From contig CAYZKG010000055.1 of the NCBI GenBank assembly GCA_964478915.1, positions 1 through 17,154 on the forward strand: a stretch of DNA of 17,154 nucleotides, written 5' to 3'. A program made the translations under genes and the position numbers. Numbering within the stretch: the first letter of the stretch is position 1; the number at the start of each line of letters is the position of its first letter. Of this stretch, positions 7,401 to 14,986 are shown one piece after another. Origin of the DNA: CAYJUM01 sp964478915. GTDB taxonomy: Bacteria; Nitrospirota; Nitrospiria; Nitrospirales; Nitrospiraceae. Below the pieces are notes generated by a model. It searched no databases and was not told the DNA's origin. It worked only from the letters and a program-made list of their open reading frames with translations.

Positions 7401-8666
7401 ATGCGGAATATGCTGACCATGGTCCTGGCCGGTGGAAAAGGCGAGCGGCTCTATCCGCTTACCGAATACCGGACAAAGCCCGCGGTCCCCTTCGGGGGGA
7501 AATACCGAATCATCGACTTTACGCTCAGCAACTGCTTGAATTCGGGCCTCAGGAAGATAGCGGTGCTGATCCAGTACAAGTCCCATTCTCTGGACCGCCA
7601 CATCCGGGTTGGGTGGAGCATCATGAACCCGGAACTCGGCGAGTTCATCTACTCGATTCCGCCCCAGCAGCGCATCGGCGAAGACTGGTACAAGGGGACA
7701 GCGGATGCGGTGTACCAAAACCTGTTCCTGCTGGACAATGAACAGCCGGAGTTCCTCTTGGTGCTGGCCGGGGATCACGTCTATAAGATGAACTACAAAG
7801 ACATGTATGACTTTCTGCTTGCCAAGGATGCCGATGCCGTGGTGGGCGCGATTGAGGTTCCACTTTCGGATGCCATCCGGTTCGGGGTGATCGGAGTGGA
7901 TGAGGAATGTCGTATTCTCCAATTCGATGAGAAGCCCGAGCACCCTGTCCCGCTACCAAGTGATCCCACCCATGTCTTCGTTTCGATGGGGATCTACCTC
8001 TTTAGGGCCGAGTTTATTCGGAAACAGCTCACCGAGTCCCGCATTTCCACACTTCTCTCCGGCGAGGCTAAGCAGGAGACCGGCTACGATTTCGGGAGAA
8101 ACATCCTCCCACGGATGATCCGGGACCGACGTGTCTTCGCGTATAATTTCAGGGATGAGAACCGTAAGGCCGTGAAGTACTGGCGCGACATCGGGACCCT
8201 GGATGCCTACTGGGAAGCCAACATGGACTTGGTGGCGGTTGACCCGCTGTTCAACCTGTACGATCAGAACTGGCCGATCCGCACCTACCAGGGTCAGTAC
8301 CCCCCTGCCAAGTTTGTCTTCGCGGAAGACTACCACGGGGGTCGGATGGGGGTCGCGCTGGAGTCGATCGTCTGCGGGGGCTGCATCATTTCGGGAGCCC
8401 GGGTGCAGAACTCGGTGCTGTCCCCAAACGTTGTGGTCCAGGACTACGCTGAAGTCAGAGAATCCGTCATCATGGAGAACGTGGTCATCGGCGAGTGCTC
8501 CCGGATCAGGCGCGCCATCATTGACAAGGACGTGGTGATCCCTCCAAAAACCGAGATCGGGTATGATCTCGAGGCCGACCACCAGCGATTCACGGTGACC
8601 GAGTCCGGGCTCGTGGTCATTTCCAAGGGAATGAAGCTGAATGCCTCCTTCGATCCATCCGGTTGA
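7401..8666 (+). CDS. glgC: Glucose-1-phosphate adenylyltransferase (ADP-glucose pyrophosphorylase)
   Basis: Makes ADP-glucose from glucose-1-phosphate and ATP, the committed step of bacterial glycogen synthesis. The 421-residue length fits GlgC. The nucleotidyltransferase domain begins with LAGGKGERLYPLT (9-21) and the FGGKYRIIDF signature. GTADAVYQN and the catalytic-Asp segment AGDHVYKMNY (D125) follow. FDEKPEHP (K178) matches the glucose-1-phosphate-binding lysine region, and YWRDIGTLDAYWEAN closes the catalytic domain. A left-handed beta-helix of hexapeptide repeats (about 300-400, e.g. VVIGECSRIRRAIIDKDVVI) follows and normally carries allosteric control. The stop overlaps the next gene by 26 bases. 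The partner glgA is about 5 kb away on the opposite strand. Confidence 0.97.
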   Translation: MRNMLTMVLAGGKGERLYPLTEYRTKPAVPFGGKYRIIDFTLSNCLNSGLRKIAVLIQYKSHSLDRHIRVGWSIMNPELGEFIYSIPPQQRIGEDWYKGTADAVYQNLFLLDNEQPEFLLVLAGDHVYKMNYKDMYDFLLAKDADAVVGAIEVPLSDAIRFGVIGVDEECRILQFDEKPEHPVPLPSDPTHVFVSMGIYLFRAEFIRKQLTESRISTLLSGEAKQETGYDFGRNILPRMIRDRRVFAYNFRDENRKAVKYWRDIGTLDAYWEANMDLVAVDPLFNLYDQNWPIRTYQGQYPPAKFVFAEDYHGGRMGVALESIVCGGCIISGARVQNSVLSPNVVVQDYAEVRESVIMENVVIGECSRIRRAIIDKDVVIPPKTEIGYDLEADHQRFTVTESGLVVISKGMKLNASFDPSG

Positions 8667-10497
8667 CCTCGTCGCGGAGCTTCGCCGCAAGAACCTCACG
8701 CCGGCTATCGTCTTCCTCACCTCTCGTCGCGCTTGTGACGACGCGATTCAGGCATTCCAGCGGAGCCACGCGATCCTGTCCCCGAGCCGCCAGAGCGCCG
8801 TAGCTTCTGTCTTGAAGCAGCTCGGCCAGGAATATCCGAGCATCGCCGAACATCCATTGCTCCCGGTGGTGGAGCGATTCGGCGTCGCGGCCCACCACGC
8901 CGGCCACCTTCCATCGTGGAAAATCGCCATCGAGGAGCTGATGCGCCAAGGGTGTCTCGATGCGGTCTTTGCCACCACCACCCTGGCGGCCGGCGTGGAT
9001 TTTCCCGCCCGGACGGTGGTGCTGACCCAATCGAGTATCCGCAAGTCTCGGGATTTCACCGATCTGACGATCGGCGAGGTGCAGCAGCTTGCCGGAAGGG
9101 CGGGGCGGCGAGGCAAAGATCTGGTGGGCTTTGCGCTGGTCACTCCCTCCCCTTACATCGACTTGAACATCATCACCAAGGGGTTGACCGGCCAGCCGGA
9201 ACCGATCGATAGCCAGTTCATCATCTCCTTCCCCATGGTCCTGAATCTGCTGAAGGCCCATCCCCTGGACCAGATTCAGGCCATTCTCGACAAGAGCTTC
9301 GCTCAGTTTCAGTTGAACCAGCGGGCGGAAGCGATTGAAGAGAAACTGGATGGGCTGCACCGTCAGATGGAGCCATACGGCCCGCGGGTCTGCACGGACT
9401 GGATCACGCAATGGCAGGTCTTCGAACATGCCAGGAAGCGCAAAGCCCACGTCGTGCAGGTCAGGCGGTGGGTCCCGCCGGAACAGGCCGCCCGGCTCCA
9501 CTTCCTGACCCCCGGGCGCGTGGTCGGGTTGGCCAAAGGCCGAGGGATCGTGCTGCGACAATATCGTAGCCGTGGACAGCGCAGCCCGATGCTGACCCTG
9601 CTCCGGTCCGGCGGGACCATCGCCGAGACCCCGGCCGGCGCCGTGGTTCAGGTCCTCGATCGGACCTTTCCGCTTACGGAGGCGCCGACCTACCCCTGGA
9701 CTGCTCCGGAGGACCTGGACCGCTTGGCCGTGGAACTGGCCGATCTCCCTGTCCGGCTTCCGACCTTGCCGATCCTGGTGACGGCAGAGCCTGAAGAAGG
9801 GGAAATCGTCCAGACCTTGAACGATGAGTTTCCGTGCCCGAGCTGCCCGTCCCGGCCCGCCTGCCGGAAAGATCACGCGACGGCCCTGCGCCTGCGCCAG
9901 GAGACCCAGCGCCACACAAAAACCATCCAGGCCCTTCGCACCGGATTGTGGCATCGGTTTCAGACCCGCGCCGAAGTGCTCCAGAAGTTCGGGTATCTCA
10001 CGCCGACCTGTCGGCTCACGGACGAGGGGGAATGGGCCCGGCTCATCCGGATCGACCATTCCCTGCTGATCACCGAGCTGATCCGGGCCGAGGCATTCAC
10101 GGGTGTGGACCCACCGATCCTGGCCGGCGTGATGGCGAGCATCGCTCACGACGATGACCGGCCGGGCGCGTTTCCCCGGATCAGCGCCGGACTCGCGTCG
10201 CTCCGCGGGCAGGTGCGCCAGTTGGCCGAGGCTTTGGCGCCCGACGAGGATCCCCCCTTGCTGAGAGCCGACGTGGCGGCGCTGACCGAGCGGTGGATTG
10301 GCGATCCGTCACTGACCTGGATCGGGCTGTGCCGGACCACGACCATGGCGGAAGGTGACATCTACCGCCTCCTCGCCCGCACGCTCGAGTATCTGTCGCA
10401 GCTCCACACCTTGCGAGCCACGCATCCCGGCCTGGCTGAAACGGCGAGTCAAGCCATCAAGGCGCTGCGGCGGGGTGTCCTCGAAGAGTTGCCGTGA
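8641..10497 (+). CDS. Split Ski2/HelY-like helicase: RecA2 and C-terminal domains
   Basis: This is the back half of a superfamily-2 Ski2/Mtr4/HelY-type RNA helicase. It begins at motif IV (LTPAIVFLTSRRACDDAI) with no ATP-binding domain. Visible motifs: HHAGHLPSWK, motif V FATTTLAAGVDFPARTVV (from F110) and motif VI QLAGRAGRRG (149-158). Next come the KSFAQFQ segment of Ski2-like proteins, an arch/SH3-like insert (LTPGRVVGLAKGRGIVLR) and a Cys cluster CPSCPSRPAC (C399, C402, C408, with H412 nearby). A DSHCT-like helical C-terminus carries VLQKFGYL, LTDEGEWARLI and LLITELIRAEAFTG. The missing ATPase domain is encoded by the next gene, which overlaps this stop as GTGA. The two products presumably assemble into one helicase. 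The start overlaps glgC by 26 bases. Confidence 0.9.
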   Translation: MPPSIHPVDLVAELRRKNLTPAIVFLTSRRACDDAIQAFQRSHAILSPSRQSAVASVLKQLGQEYPSIAEHPLLPVVERFGVAAHHAGHLPSWKIAIEELMRQGCLDAVFATTTLAAGVDFPARTVVLTQSSIRKSRDFTDLTIGEVQQLAGRAGRRGKDLVGFALVTPSPYIDLNIITKGLTGQPEPIDSQFIISFPMVLNLLKAHPLDQIQAILDKSFAQFQLNQRAEAIEEKLDGLHRQMEPYGPRVCTDWITQWQVFEHARKRKAHVVQVRRWVPPEQAARLHFLTPGRVVGLAKGRGIVLRQYRSRGQRSPMLTLLRSGGTIAETPAGAVVQVLDRTFPLTEAPTYPWTAPEDLDRLAVELADLPVRLPTLPILVTAEPEEGEIVQTLNDEFPCPSCPSRPACRKDHATALRLRQETQRHTKTIQALRTGLWHRFQTRAEVLQKFGYLTPTCRLTDEGEWARLIRIDHSLLITELIRAEAFTGVDPPILAGVMASIAHDDDRPGAFPRISAGLASLRGQVRQLAEALAPDEDPPLLRADVAALTERWIGDPSLTWIGLCRTTTMAEGDIYRLLARTLEYLSQLHTLRATHPGLAETASQAIKALRRGVLEELP

Positions 10498-11507
10498 AGC
10501 GTGAGGCGGAATATAAGATGACCACTGACGAACTCGAACAATTACTCGCGAGACAACCAGTCGCCCGCTTGCATCGGCTGGCGGGGGGCCGGATCAACCG
10601 GCACTTCCGTCTCGGCAAGCGTCGCTTGATCGATCTCTTGCTCAGGCACCAGGACCGGGCGGGTCTCGAATCGGATCTGCGCGCGCTCATGCATGACCGA
10701 CCGGATCGAGCGACGCCGGATCATTCCCCCCACGCCGAATCATCCGAGCCGATGCCGGACCTGACGGCGTTTTTGGAAGGGATCGGGGTTCCTCCTCCGC
10801 AGCCGTTCGTTCCAGATTCTTGGCAAGCGGAGGCCTTGGAGCATCTGGCCACCGCCGACGTCATCGTCAGCGTTCCGACCGGAAGCGGCAAGACCTATGT
10901 GGCCATCGAGGCAGCCCGCCGGGCGATCGAGGCCGATAGGACCGTGATCTACACCTCCCCGTTGAAGGCTCTGTCCAACACGAAGTTCACCGAATTTTCG
11001 AAGATCTTCGGCCCGGACCACGTCGGGATTCTGACCGGAGACCGACGCGACAACCCGCAGGCTCCCCTGCTCATCATGACCACGGAGATCCTGAGAAATC
11101 TGCTGTACGATGCGGCCGGCGGAGAGATCGACGTGCGGCTGGACACGTTAGGGCTGGTCATCCTGGACGAATCGCAATACATCGCCGATCCGGAGCGGGG
11201 CGTCGTCTGGGAGGAGACGATCATTTTCTGTCCGGCGCAGGCCCGGCTGCTGCTGTTGTCCGCGTCGATCGGAAATCCGCACGAGATTGCGGCCTGGCTT
11301 ACGAGCATCCGCCCCACGCCGTGTCACTTGGTGCGCCACCATCGCCGCTCGGTGCCGTTGCGTGCGGGCTACCTTCATCCCAACGGGAAGCTTGCCCCGC
11401 TCTTTCGGTCCGTCTCCCTCCCGCACAGTCCCGGCGCACCGCTGCACCCCGAGACCAAGCGTCTCTTTGCCCACTATGAGAACGAGACGCTCCGGCCCCG
11501 GAGTTGA
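10494..11507 (+). CDS. Split Ski2/HelY-like helicase: N-terminal extension and RecA1 ATPase domain
   Basis: Front half of the same helicase. After about 80 residues without recognisable similarity comes the RecA1 domain. It has a Q-like WQAEALEHL, motif I PTGSGKT (128-134), motif Ia SPLKALSNTK, a GDRRDNP segment, MTTEILRNLLYD, motif II DESQ (225-228), WEETIIF and motif III SAS (256-258). It then stops within the interdomain linker (VPLRAGYLHPNGKLAPLF). No RecA2 motifs follow; those are in the preceding gene. Ski2-like helicases usually read DEVH or DECH at motif II, so the serine and glutamine here are unusual. The GTG at 10494 overlaps the upstream stop. An ATG eight codons later (10518, MTTDELEQLL) with GAGGCGG before it is an equally plausible start. 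Confidence 0.9.
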   Translation: MKREAEYKMTTDELEQLLARQPVARLHRLAGGRINRHFRLGKRRLIDLLLRHQDRAGLESDLRALMHDRPDRATPDHSPHAESSEPMPDLTAFLEGIGVPPPQPFVPDSWQAEALEHLATADVIVSVPTGSGKTYVAIEAARRAIEADRTVIYTSPLKALSNTKFTEFSKIFGPDHVGILTGDRRDNPQAPLLIMTTEILRNLLYDAAGGEIDVRLDTLGLVILDESQYIADPERGVVWEETIIFCPAQARLLLLSASIGNPHEIAAWLTSIRPTPCHLVRHHRRSVPLRAGYLHPNGKLAPLFRSVSLPHSPGAPLHPETKRLFAHYENETLRPRS

Positions 11508-11717
11508 AACGGTTCTATAGGCTGTATCTTCACCCAAGGGCTCTTATCCTCCGAGATATCTCTGCGGCCCCGCTGAGGCCTTCTTTTCTCCCCAAGGCCC
11601 GCTCAGCCCTCAGAGAAAACAGTCACTTCTGTCCTGTGGTATCCCCTTTGCTCACTCTCCTTGGCAGAGGAACGCTGAGAACCGTAGGCCCGTTTCGCCG
11701 AATCAGAGGAGGGAGCC

Positions 11718-11900
11718 ATGGGCTGGGAAACCATACTGAGCGCCCTGATACTTGCGGGTCTCTTGATGATCAGACGGATGCCTGCTGCGACAGGAGTTGA
11801 CCCCCAGCCGTCTGTTGACGAGATCCAGGAAAGAATGCTCGCCGAGAAGAGCCGCCACTTGAGGCTTGTCGAGTACAAAACACGCACAGCGAGAAGCTGA
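11718..11900 (+). CDS. Small predicted membrane protein, unknown function
   Basis: A 60-residue ORF that is likely real because GGAGGGAG sits just upstream of the ATG. The N-terminus MGWETILSALILAGLLMI is a single hydrophobic segment, followed by a basic RR and then a soluble, charged tail (VDEIQERMLAEKSRHLRLVEYK). It resembles a single-pass anchor with a short cytoplasmic helix; no family is recognised. It lies alone, 210 bases after the helicase gene, where I see no other gene or clear terminator. Confidence 0.55.
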   Translation: MGWETILSALILAGLLMIRRMPAATGVDPQPSVDEIQERMLAEKSRHLRLVEYKTRTARS

Positions 11901-12031
11901 TCTGTCTCAAAAAAGTCACGGCTGTTGGCGATTCGTCACAGCTCCGCCTAGACCTGTATTCAATTATCCCGTGGCTATGAGCACTTAGAAACTATGGCCC
12001 TTAGGCCTCAAGTTTGCTAGAGTCTGGCCTT

Positions 12032-12583
12032 ATGACCCGTCTCCTTCTCATAGGGGGTCTCGTGATGGCGCTCGCCGGGTGTCAGAACACCCAGGCCCTC
12101 TTGCAGTCGGCGAGACCGAGCGATGCGGAATTTATGAATCTATGGGGGGTCTATCGCGAATGCCGGACCAGTCCGGATCTGGATACCATGCGTGTGGATG
12201 TCCGCCAACTGAGACATGGCGCGGAGCAGATGACTCCGCGGAGCAATTCCGCCCTACCGCTACCGGACTCGATCAAACGCCTGGTCTCAAAGCCGCCTGT
12301 TCGGCTCTCGGTGGATCCCCGAGCCATGGTCGCCGATTGCGCGCTCTCCACCGGACACGCCGCGCTTGAGGCGGGCCGGGACGAAGTGGCTGTCGAAATG
12401 TTCGCTTCGATCCTCCACACCTATTCACAGAGCGAGTACCCCTACTTTGTGGATCAAGCGCGCCTCGGCCTTCGTGAGGTCAGCCTCAGAGCCCAAGCAG
12501 CCGTCCAGAAACAGGCCCCCACCCTCTCTCAGGCCATCCACGTACGGGAAACACCGCCCGCCGCGTCGATCGTTTCACACTAA
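12032..12583 (+). CDS. Hypothetical lipoprotein
   Basis: The 183-residue product starts with a clear lipoprotein signal (MTRLLLIGGLVMALAGC; lipobox LAGC, C17), so it is exported and lipid-anchored. The mature part has NLWGVYRECRTSPDLDTM near the front. A helical ALSTGHAALEAGRDEVAVEMFASILHTYS stretch resembles a single TPR-like helix pair. No family is recognised. The start at 12032 is preferred over a TTG at 12014 because the extra six residues precede a typical signal peptide. There is little Shine-Dalgarno. A TGCTAGAGT extended -10-like element (12015-12023) would start transcription almost at the ATG. It converges with glgA, with seven bases between the stops. Confidence 0.8.
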   Translation: MTRLLLIGGLVMALAGCQNTQALLQSARPSDAEFMNLWGVYRECRTSPDLDTMRVDVRQLRHGAEQMTPRSNSALPLPDSIKRLVSKPPVRLSVDPRAMVADCALSTGHAALEAGRDEVAVEMFASILHTYSQSEYPYFVDQARLGLREVSLRAQAAVQKQAPTLSQAIHVRETPPAASIVSH

Positions 12584-12590
12584 CTCTCGG

Positions 12591-14078
12591 TCACCGCTCC
12601 GCAGCCAATACCTCCCGGTACAGCTCACCGTAAGAACGAGCCGACTTCGTCCAAGACACATCGGTGTTCATCCCGGCCTGCATGAGGCTGGCCCATTCGG
12701 TCTTGTCCTTGAAGACGCGCAGCGCGAGAAGCACCGTGGCCAACAAGGCCTCTGCGGTCGGCTCGTGGAACATGAAGCCCGTTGCACGGCCCTCCCGGAT
12801 GGTCAGCGGCGAATACGGGACAACGGTGTCGGCGAGGCCGCCGGTCCGCCTGACAACCGGCACGGTCCCATACCTCAGGCTGTATTGCTGATTCAAGCCG
12901 CACGGCTCGTACCGCGACGGCATCAGAAACAGATCGGCCCCCGCCTCCATTCGGTGAGCCAGCCCTTCGTCAAACCCGATGCGAAGCCCGACTTTCTGCG
13001 GATATTGCTCCTGGAGCGCCCGGAACCGCGCTTCGTACTGTGGATCGCCCGTTCCTAGTAACGCAATTTGCAGGTCCAAGGCCATCAGCTCGGGAAGGAT
13101 CTCGGCGATGAGATCCAGCCCTTTTTGGATGGTCAAGCGCGACACAATGGCCAGCACGGGGACTCTCCGGCCGGGCAGTTTCAACTCACGCTGCAGCGCC
13201 GTCTTACAGGCCTTCTTGCCGGTCAGGTCCGAAGCTGAATAATGATGCGGGAGATGGGGGTCGCTGGCGGGGTTCCACACATCGGTGTCGATCCCATTCA
13301 CCACGCCGCCCAATCGATCCCGTCGCAGGGTCAGGACTCCTTCCAGACCGCAGCCGAACTCCGGCGTCTGGATTTCCCGGCTGTAGGTCGGGCTCACCGT
13401 ATTGAGCAGGTCGGCGAAGAGCAAGCCGCCCTTCAAGAGGCTTACCTTCCCGTAGAACTCCAGTGTGCCCGGCGTGAAGAACTCCGGCCCCAGCCCGGTC
13501 TTCCGGTAGTCCGAGCCGGGAAACAGCCCTTGGTAGCCAAGGTTGTGGACGGTGAAGAGCGTTCGGCAATCGGCGATATCCGGGTGGCCGGCATACAGCG
13601 ACCGTGGATACAGCACCGTCAGGGCGGTCTGCCAATCGTGGGCATGGAGAATATCCGGCCTCCAGTCCGCCTTCCTCTTCAAGAGCGTCACCAGTTCCAT
13701 CACCGCCCGGCAGAAAAAGGCAAACCGCTCCAGATTGTCCGGATAGTCCTGGCCGCCTTCCTGATAGAGGCCCGGACGATCGAAGAACGCATCGTGTCGG
13801 ACCATCAGAACCGGCACGCGGGAACCGGGCAAAAAACCTTCTTCAATACTCGCTGGAATGACCCCCGAGGCGGTACGGACCTCCAACCGGGCCCATTCCC
13901 CAGGCCGGTGCGCCTCGCTATTGATGCCGCCGTACCGCGGAATCACCAGGCGGACATCATGCCCGAGCCGCGCCAGCTCCCGCGGAAGCGCGCCGGCGAC
14001 ATCGGCCAGGCCACCGGTCTTGGCGAACGGGACCGCTTCCGACGCGACGAACAAAATCTTCAGGGGTTTCAGGGCCAT
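12591..14078 (-). CDS. glgA: Glycogen synthase (ADP-glucose type, GT5)
   Basis: Transfers glucose from ADP-glucose to the growing alpha-1,4-glucan. The 495-residue length is normal. The N-terminal Rossmann domain has FVASEAVPFAKTGGLADVAGALP with the K-TGGL motif (K20), then GHDVRLVIPRYGG and the HAHDWQTAL motif. The C-terminal domain has VSRLTIQKGLDLI and MPSRYEPCGLNQQY, in which E391 matches the catalytic Glu of GT5 synthases, then RYGTVPVVRRTGGLADTV. All expected motifs are present. The ATG is preceded by GGCTCGATGGCTCGATGG, which contains an out-of-frame ATG eight bases upstream, and there is no Shine-Dalgarno. It converges on the lipoprotein gene. Its substrate is made by GlgC, encoded about 4 kb away on the other strand. 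Confidence 0.97.
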   Translation of the reverse strand: MALKPLKILFVASEAVPFAKTGGLADVAGALPRELARLGHDVRLVIPRYGGINSEAHRPGEWARLEVRTASGVIPASIEEGFLPGSRVPVLMVRHDAFFDRPGLYQEGGQDYPDNLERFAFFCRAVMELVTLLKRKADWRPDILHAHDWQTALTVLYPRSLYAGHPDIADCRTLFTVHNLGYQGLFPGSDYRKTGLGPEFFTPGTLEFYGKVSLLKGGLLFADLLNTVSPTYSREIQTPEFGCGLEGVLTLRRDRLGGVVNGIDTDVWNPASDPHLPHHYSASDLTGKKACKTALQRELKLPGRRVPVLAIVSRLTIQKGLDLIAEILPELMALDLQIALLGTGDPQYEARFRALQEQYPQKVGLRIGFDEGLAHRMEAGADLFLMPSRYEPCGLNQQYSLRYGTVPVVRRTGGLADTVVPYSPLTIREGRATGFMFHEPTAEALLATVLLALRVFKDKTEWASLMQAGMNTDVSWTKSARSYGELYREVLAAER

Positions 14079-14123
14079 CGAGCCATCGAGCCGAACGTAT
14101 CAGGACGGGAAAAGTCTTGCGGT

Positions 14124-14152
14124 ATTCTAGAGAAGTTCAGAGAGGCTCACAA
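14124..14152 (-). promoter_or_regulatory. Predicted promoter of glgA
   Basis: On the minus strand TTGTGA (14147-14152, four of six) is followed after exactly 17 bases by TAGAAT (14124-14129, five of six). Transcription would start near 14117, about 38 bases before the glgA ATG. The element lies in the 87-base gap between the DUF971 gene and glgA, so glgA can be expressed independently. Confidence 0.6.
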
Positions 14153-14165
14153 GCCGCAAGGTGAA

Positions 14166-14522
14166 CTAGAGGAGCCGTTTGCCTTTCGGTTCCTTGGGCT
14201 TGATGGGAACGCAAGTATCACACTGGCACATCCGCCTGAGCCACGAGAAGGAGTAGATGCCGGTATCATGGCCATCATTCCATTTGAAACGTAAGGCGTA
14301 GCGTCCGACCGCCTCGATGTCCTGCACCATAATCAAGAGCGGGATATCATCCGGCTTGATGCGGAGCTCCCCGGTCCATTCATCGGTGCAGGCGGCGCAG
14401 GGGCAATGCTGCCGGAGGAATCGGACCGGATAAACGCTCTTGTGCCTATCGTTCCAGGTGATCCCCAGCACGCCGTTCTCCACCCAGTCCATGTCCACCG
14501 GCTCAAGAATATCTGTTGCCAT
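14166..14522 (-). CDS. DUF971 family protein (gamma-butyrobetaine hydroxylase N-terminal-like domain)
   Basis: A stand-alone 118-residue DUF971 domain. Hallmarks are ITWNDRHKSVYPVRFLR, HCPCAACTDEWTG with C40, C42 and C45, GRYALRFKWNDGHDTGIYSFSWLRR with H85, and a C-terminal CQCDTC (C99, C101, C104). In the related domain of gamma-butyrobetaine hydroxylase a Cx1Cx2C plus a distant His binds zinc, and the same residues are present here. The second CxCx2C near the end offers further ligands. Stand-alone DUF971 proteins are often linked with iron-sulfur-cluster or Mrp-type genes, but no such neighbour is seen. It is upstream of glgA on the same strand but glgA has its own promoter. Function is not established. 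Confidence 0.88.
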   Translation of the reverse strand: MATDILEPVDMDWVENGVLGITWNDRHKSVYPVRFLRQHCPCAACTDEWTGELRIKPDDIPLLIMVQDIEAVGRYALRFKWNDGHDTGIYSFSWLRRMCQCDTCVPIKPKEPKGKRLL

Positions 14523-14528
14523 ACCTTG

Positions 14529-14558
14529 ACTGTATCAGACGGCACTGAATTCTCTCAA
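14529..14558 (-). promoter_or_regulatory. Predicted promoter of the DUF971 gene
   Basis: On the minus strand TTGAGA (14553-14558, five of six) and TACAGT (14529-14534, four of six) are 18 bases apart. A TG one base before the -10 makes it extended. Transcription would begin at about 14522, the first base of the ATG, so the message could be leaderless. AAGG lies too close to the ATG to be a good ribosome site. Confidence 0.45.
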
Positions 14559-14863
14559 TACTCTTTCGATCACATGAAGCGCGTCGTGGCAACGGTGAGG
14601 CTCCGGATGTGCTCGCCTAGGCTGCTGTAGCTACCGGAAGAAACAGGAGCCCGGCCCCGGCCGTCGGCATCGCCTACCAGCCGGAACCAGGCTCATCCCG
14701 CTATCTGGCTGTGAGGCCGTCGCCTCCTCAGCACGGGAACAGGCCGATAGACTCCACGCTGCTCGCTCTCCTGAGCCCCCGCCCACGAGACTCTGGCCGA
14801 TCGGCATGGGCCTATCGCGGAATCTTCACCCAGCGGAATCCGCCGCGGGCGCCCGTGCCCTGC
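14559..14863. other. Intergenic stretch with no recognisable gene
   Basis: About 300 bases between the DUF971 promoter and the toxin-antitoxin promoter. Short open frames exist on both strands but none has a ribosome site or a plausible protein sequence. No tRNA, terminator with a T-run, or obvious repeat was seen. Confidence 0.5.
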
Positions 14864-14892
14864 TTGCTCTTTCAATCGTTCCCGCCTACAAT
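14864..14892 (+). promoter_or_regulatory. Predicted promoter of the toxin-antitoxin operon
   Basis: TTGCTC (14864-14869, three of six) is followed after 17 bases by TACAAT (14887-14892, five of six). The start would be near 14899, giving a leader of almost 90 bases that includes the hairpin at 14953-14973. The -35 is weak, so this is tentative. Confidence 0.4.
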
Positions 14893-14952
14893 GTGCGACA
14901 CGTCGCCACTTGCCAACTGTCTCCTTAAAGCGAATCGAACCATTGAATGAGA

Positions 14953-14973
14953 GCCGGATGCGCCCCATCCGGC
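14953..14973 (+). promoter_or_regulatory. Hairpin directly upstream of the antitoxin ribosome site
   Basis: GCCGGATG (14953-14960) and CATCCGGC (14966-14973) are perfectly complementary around a five-base loop. The stem ends immediately before AAGGGAG (about 14974-14980), which serves the antitoxin ATG at 14987. It may be an operator palindrome for the antitoxin or an RNA stem that modulates ribosome access. No T-run follows, so it is not a terminator. Confidence 0.55.
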
Positions 14974-14986
14974 AAGGGAGTCTCAC

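Noticed and set aside
8617..10149. A 510-codon open frame on the minus strand opposite the helicase C-terminal half.
   Set aside because: It is antisense to a gene with clear helicase motifs, its translation is rich in G, R, P and H without any domain, and GC-rich codons commonly open such shadow frames.
11565..11600. GGCC/GGCC stem followed by TTCTTTTC considered as terminator of the helicase operon.
   Set aside because: Only four base pairs with an interrupted T-tract; too weak to call.
13242..14294. A 350-codon plus-strand frame opposite glgA.
   Set aside because: Shadow of glgA; no ribosome site or recognisable protein features.
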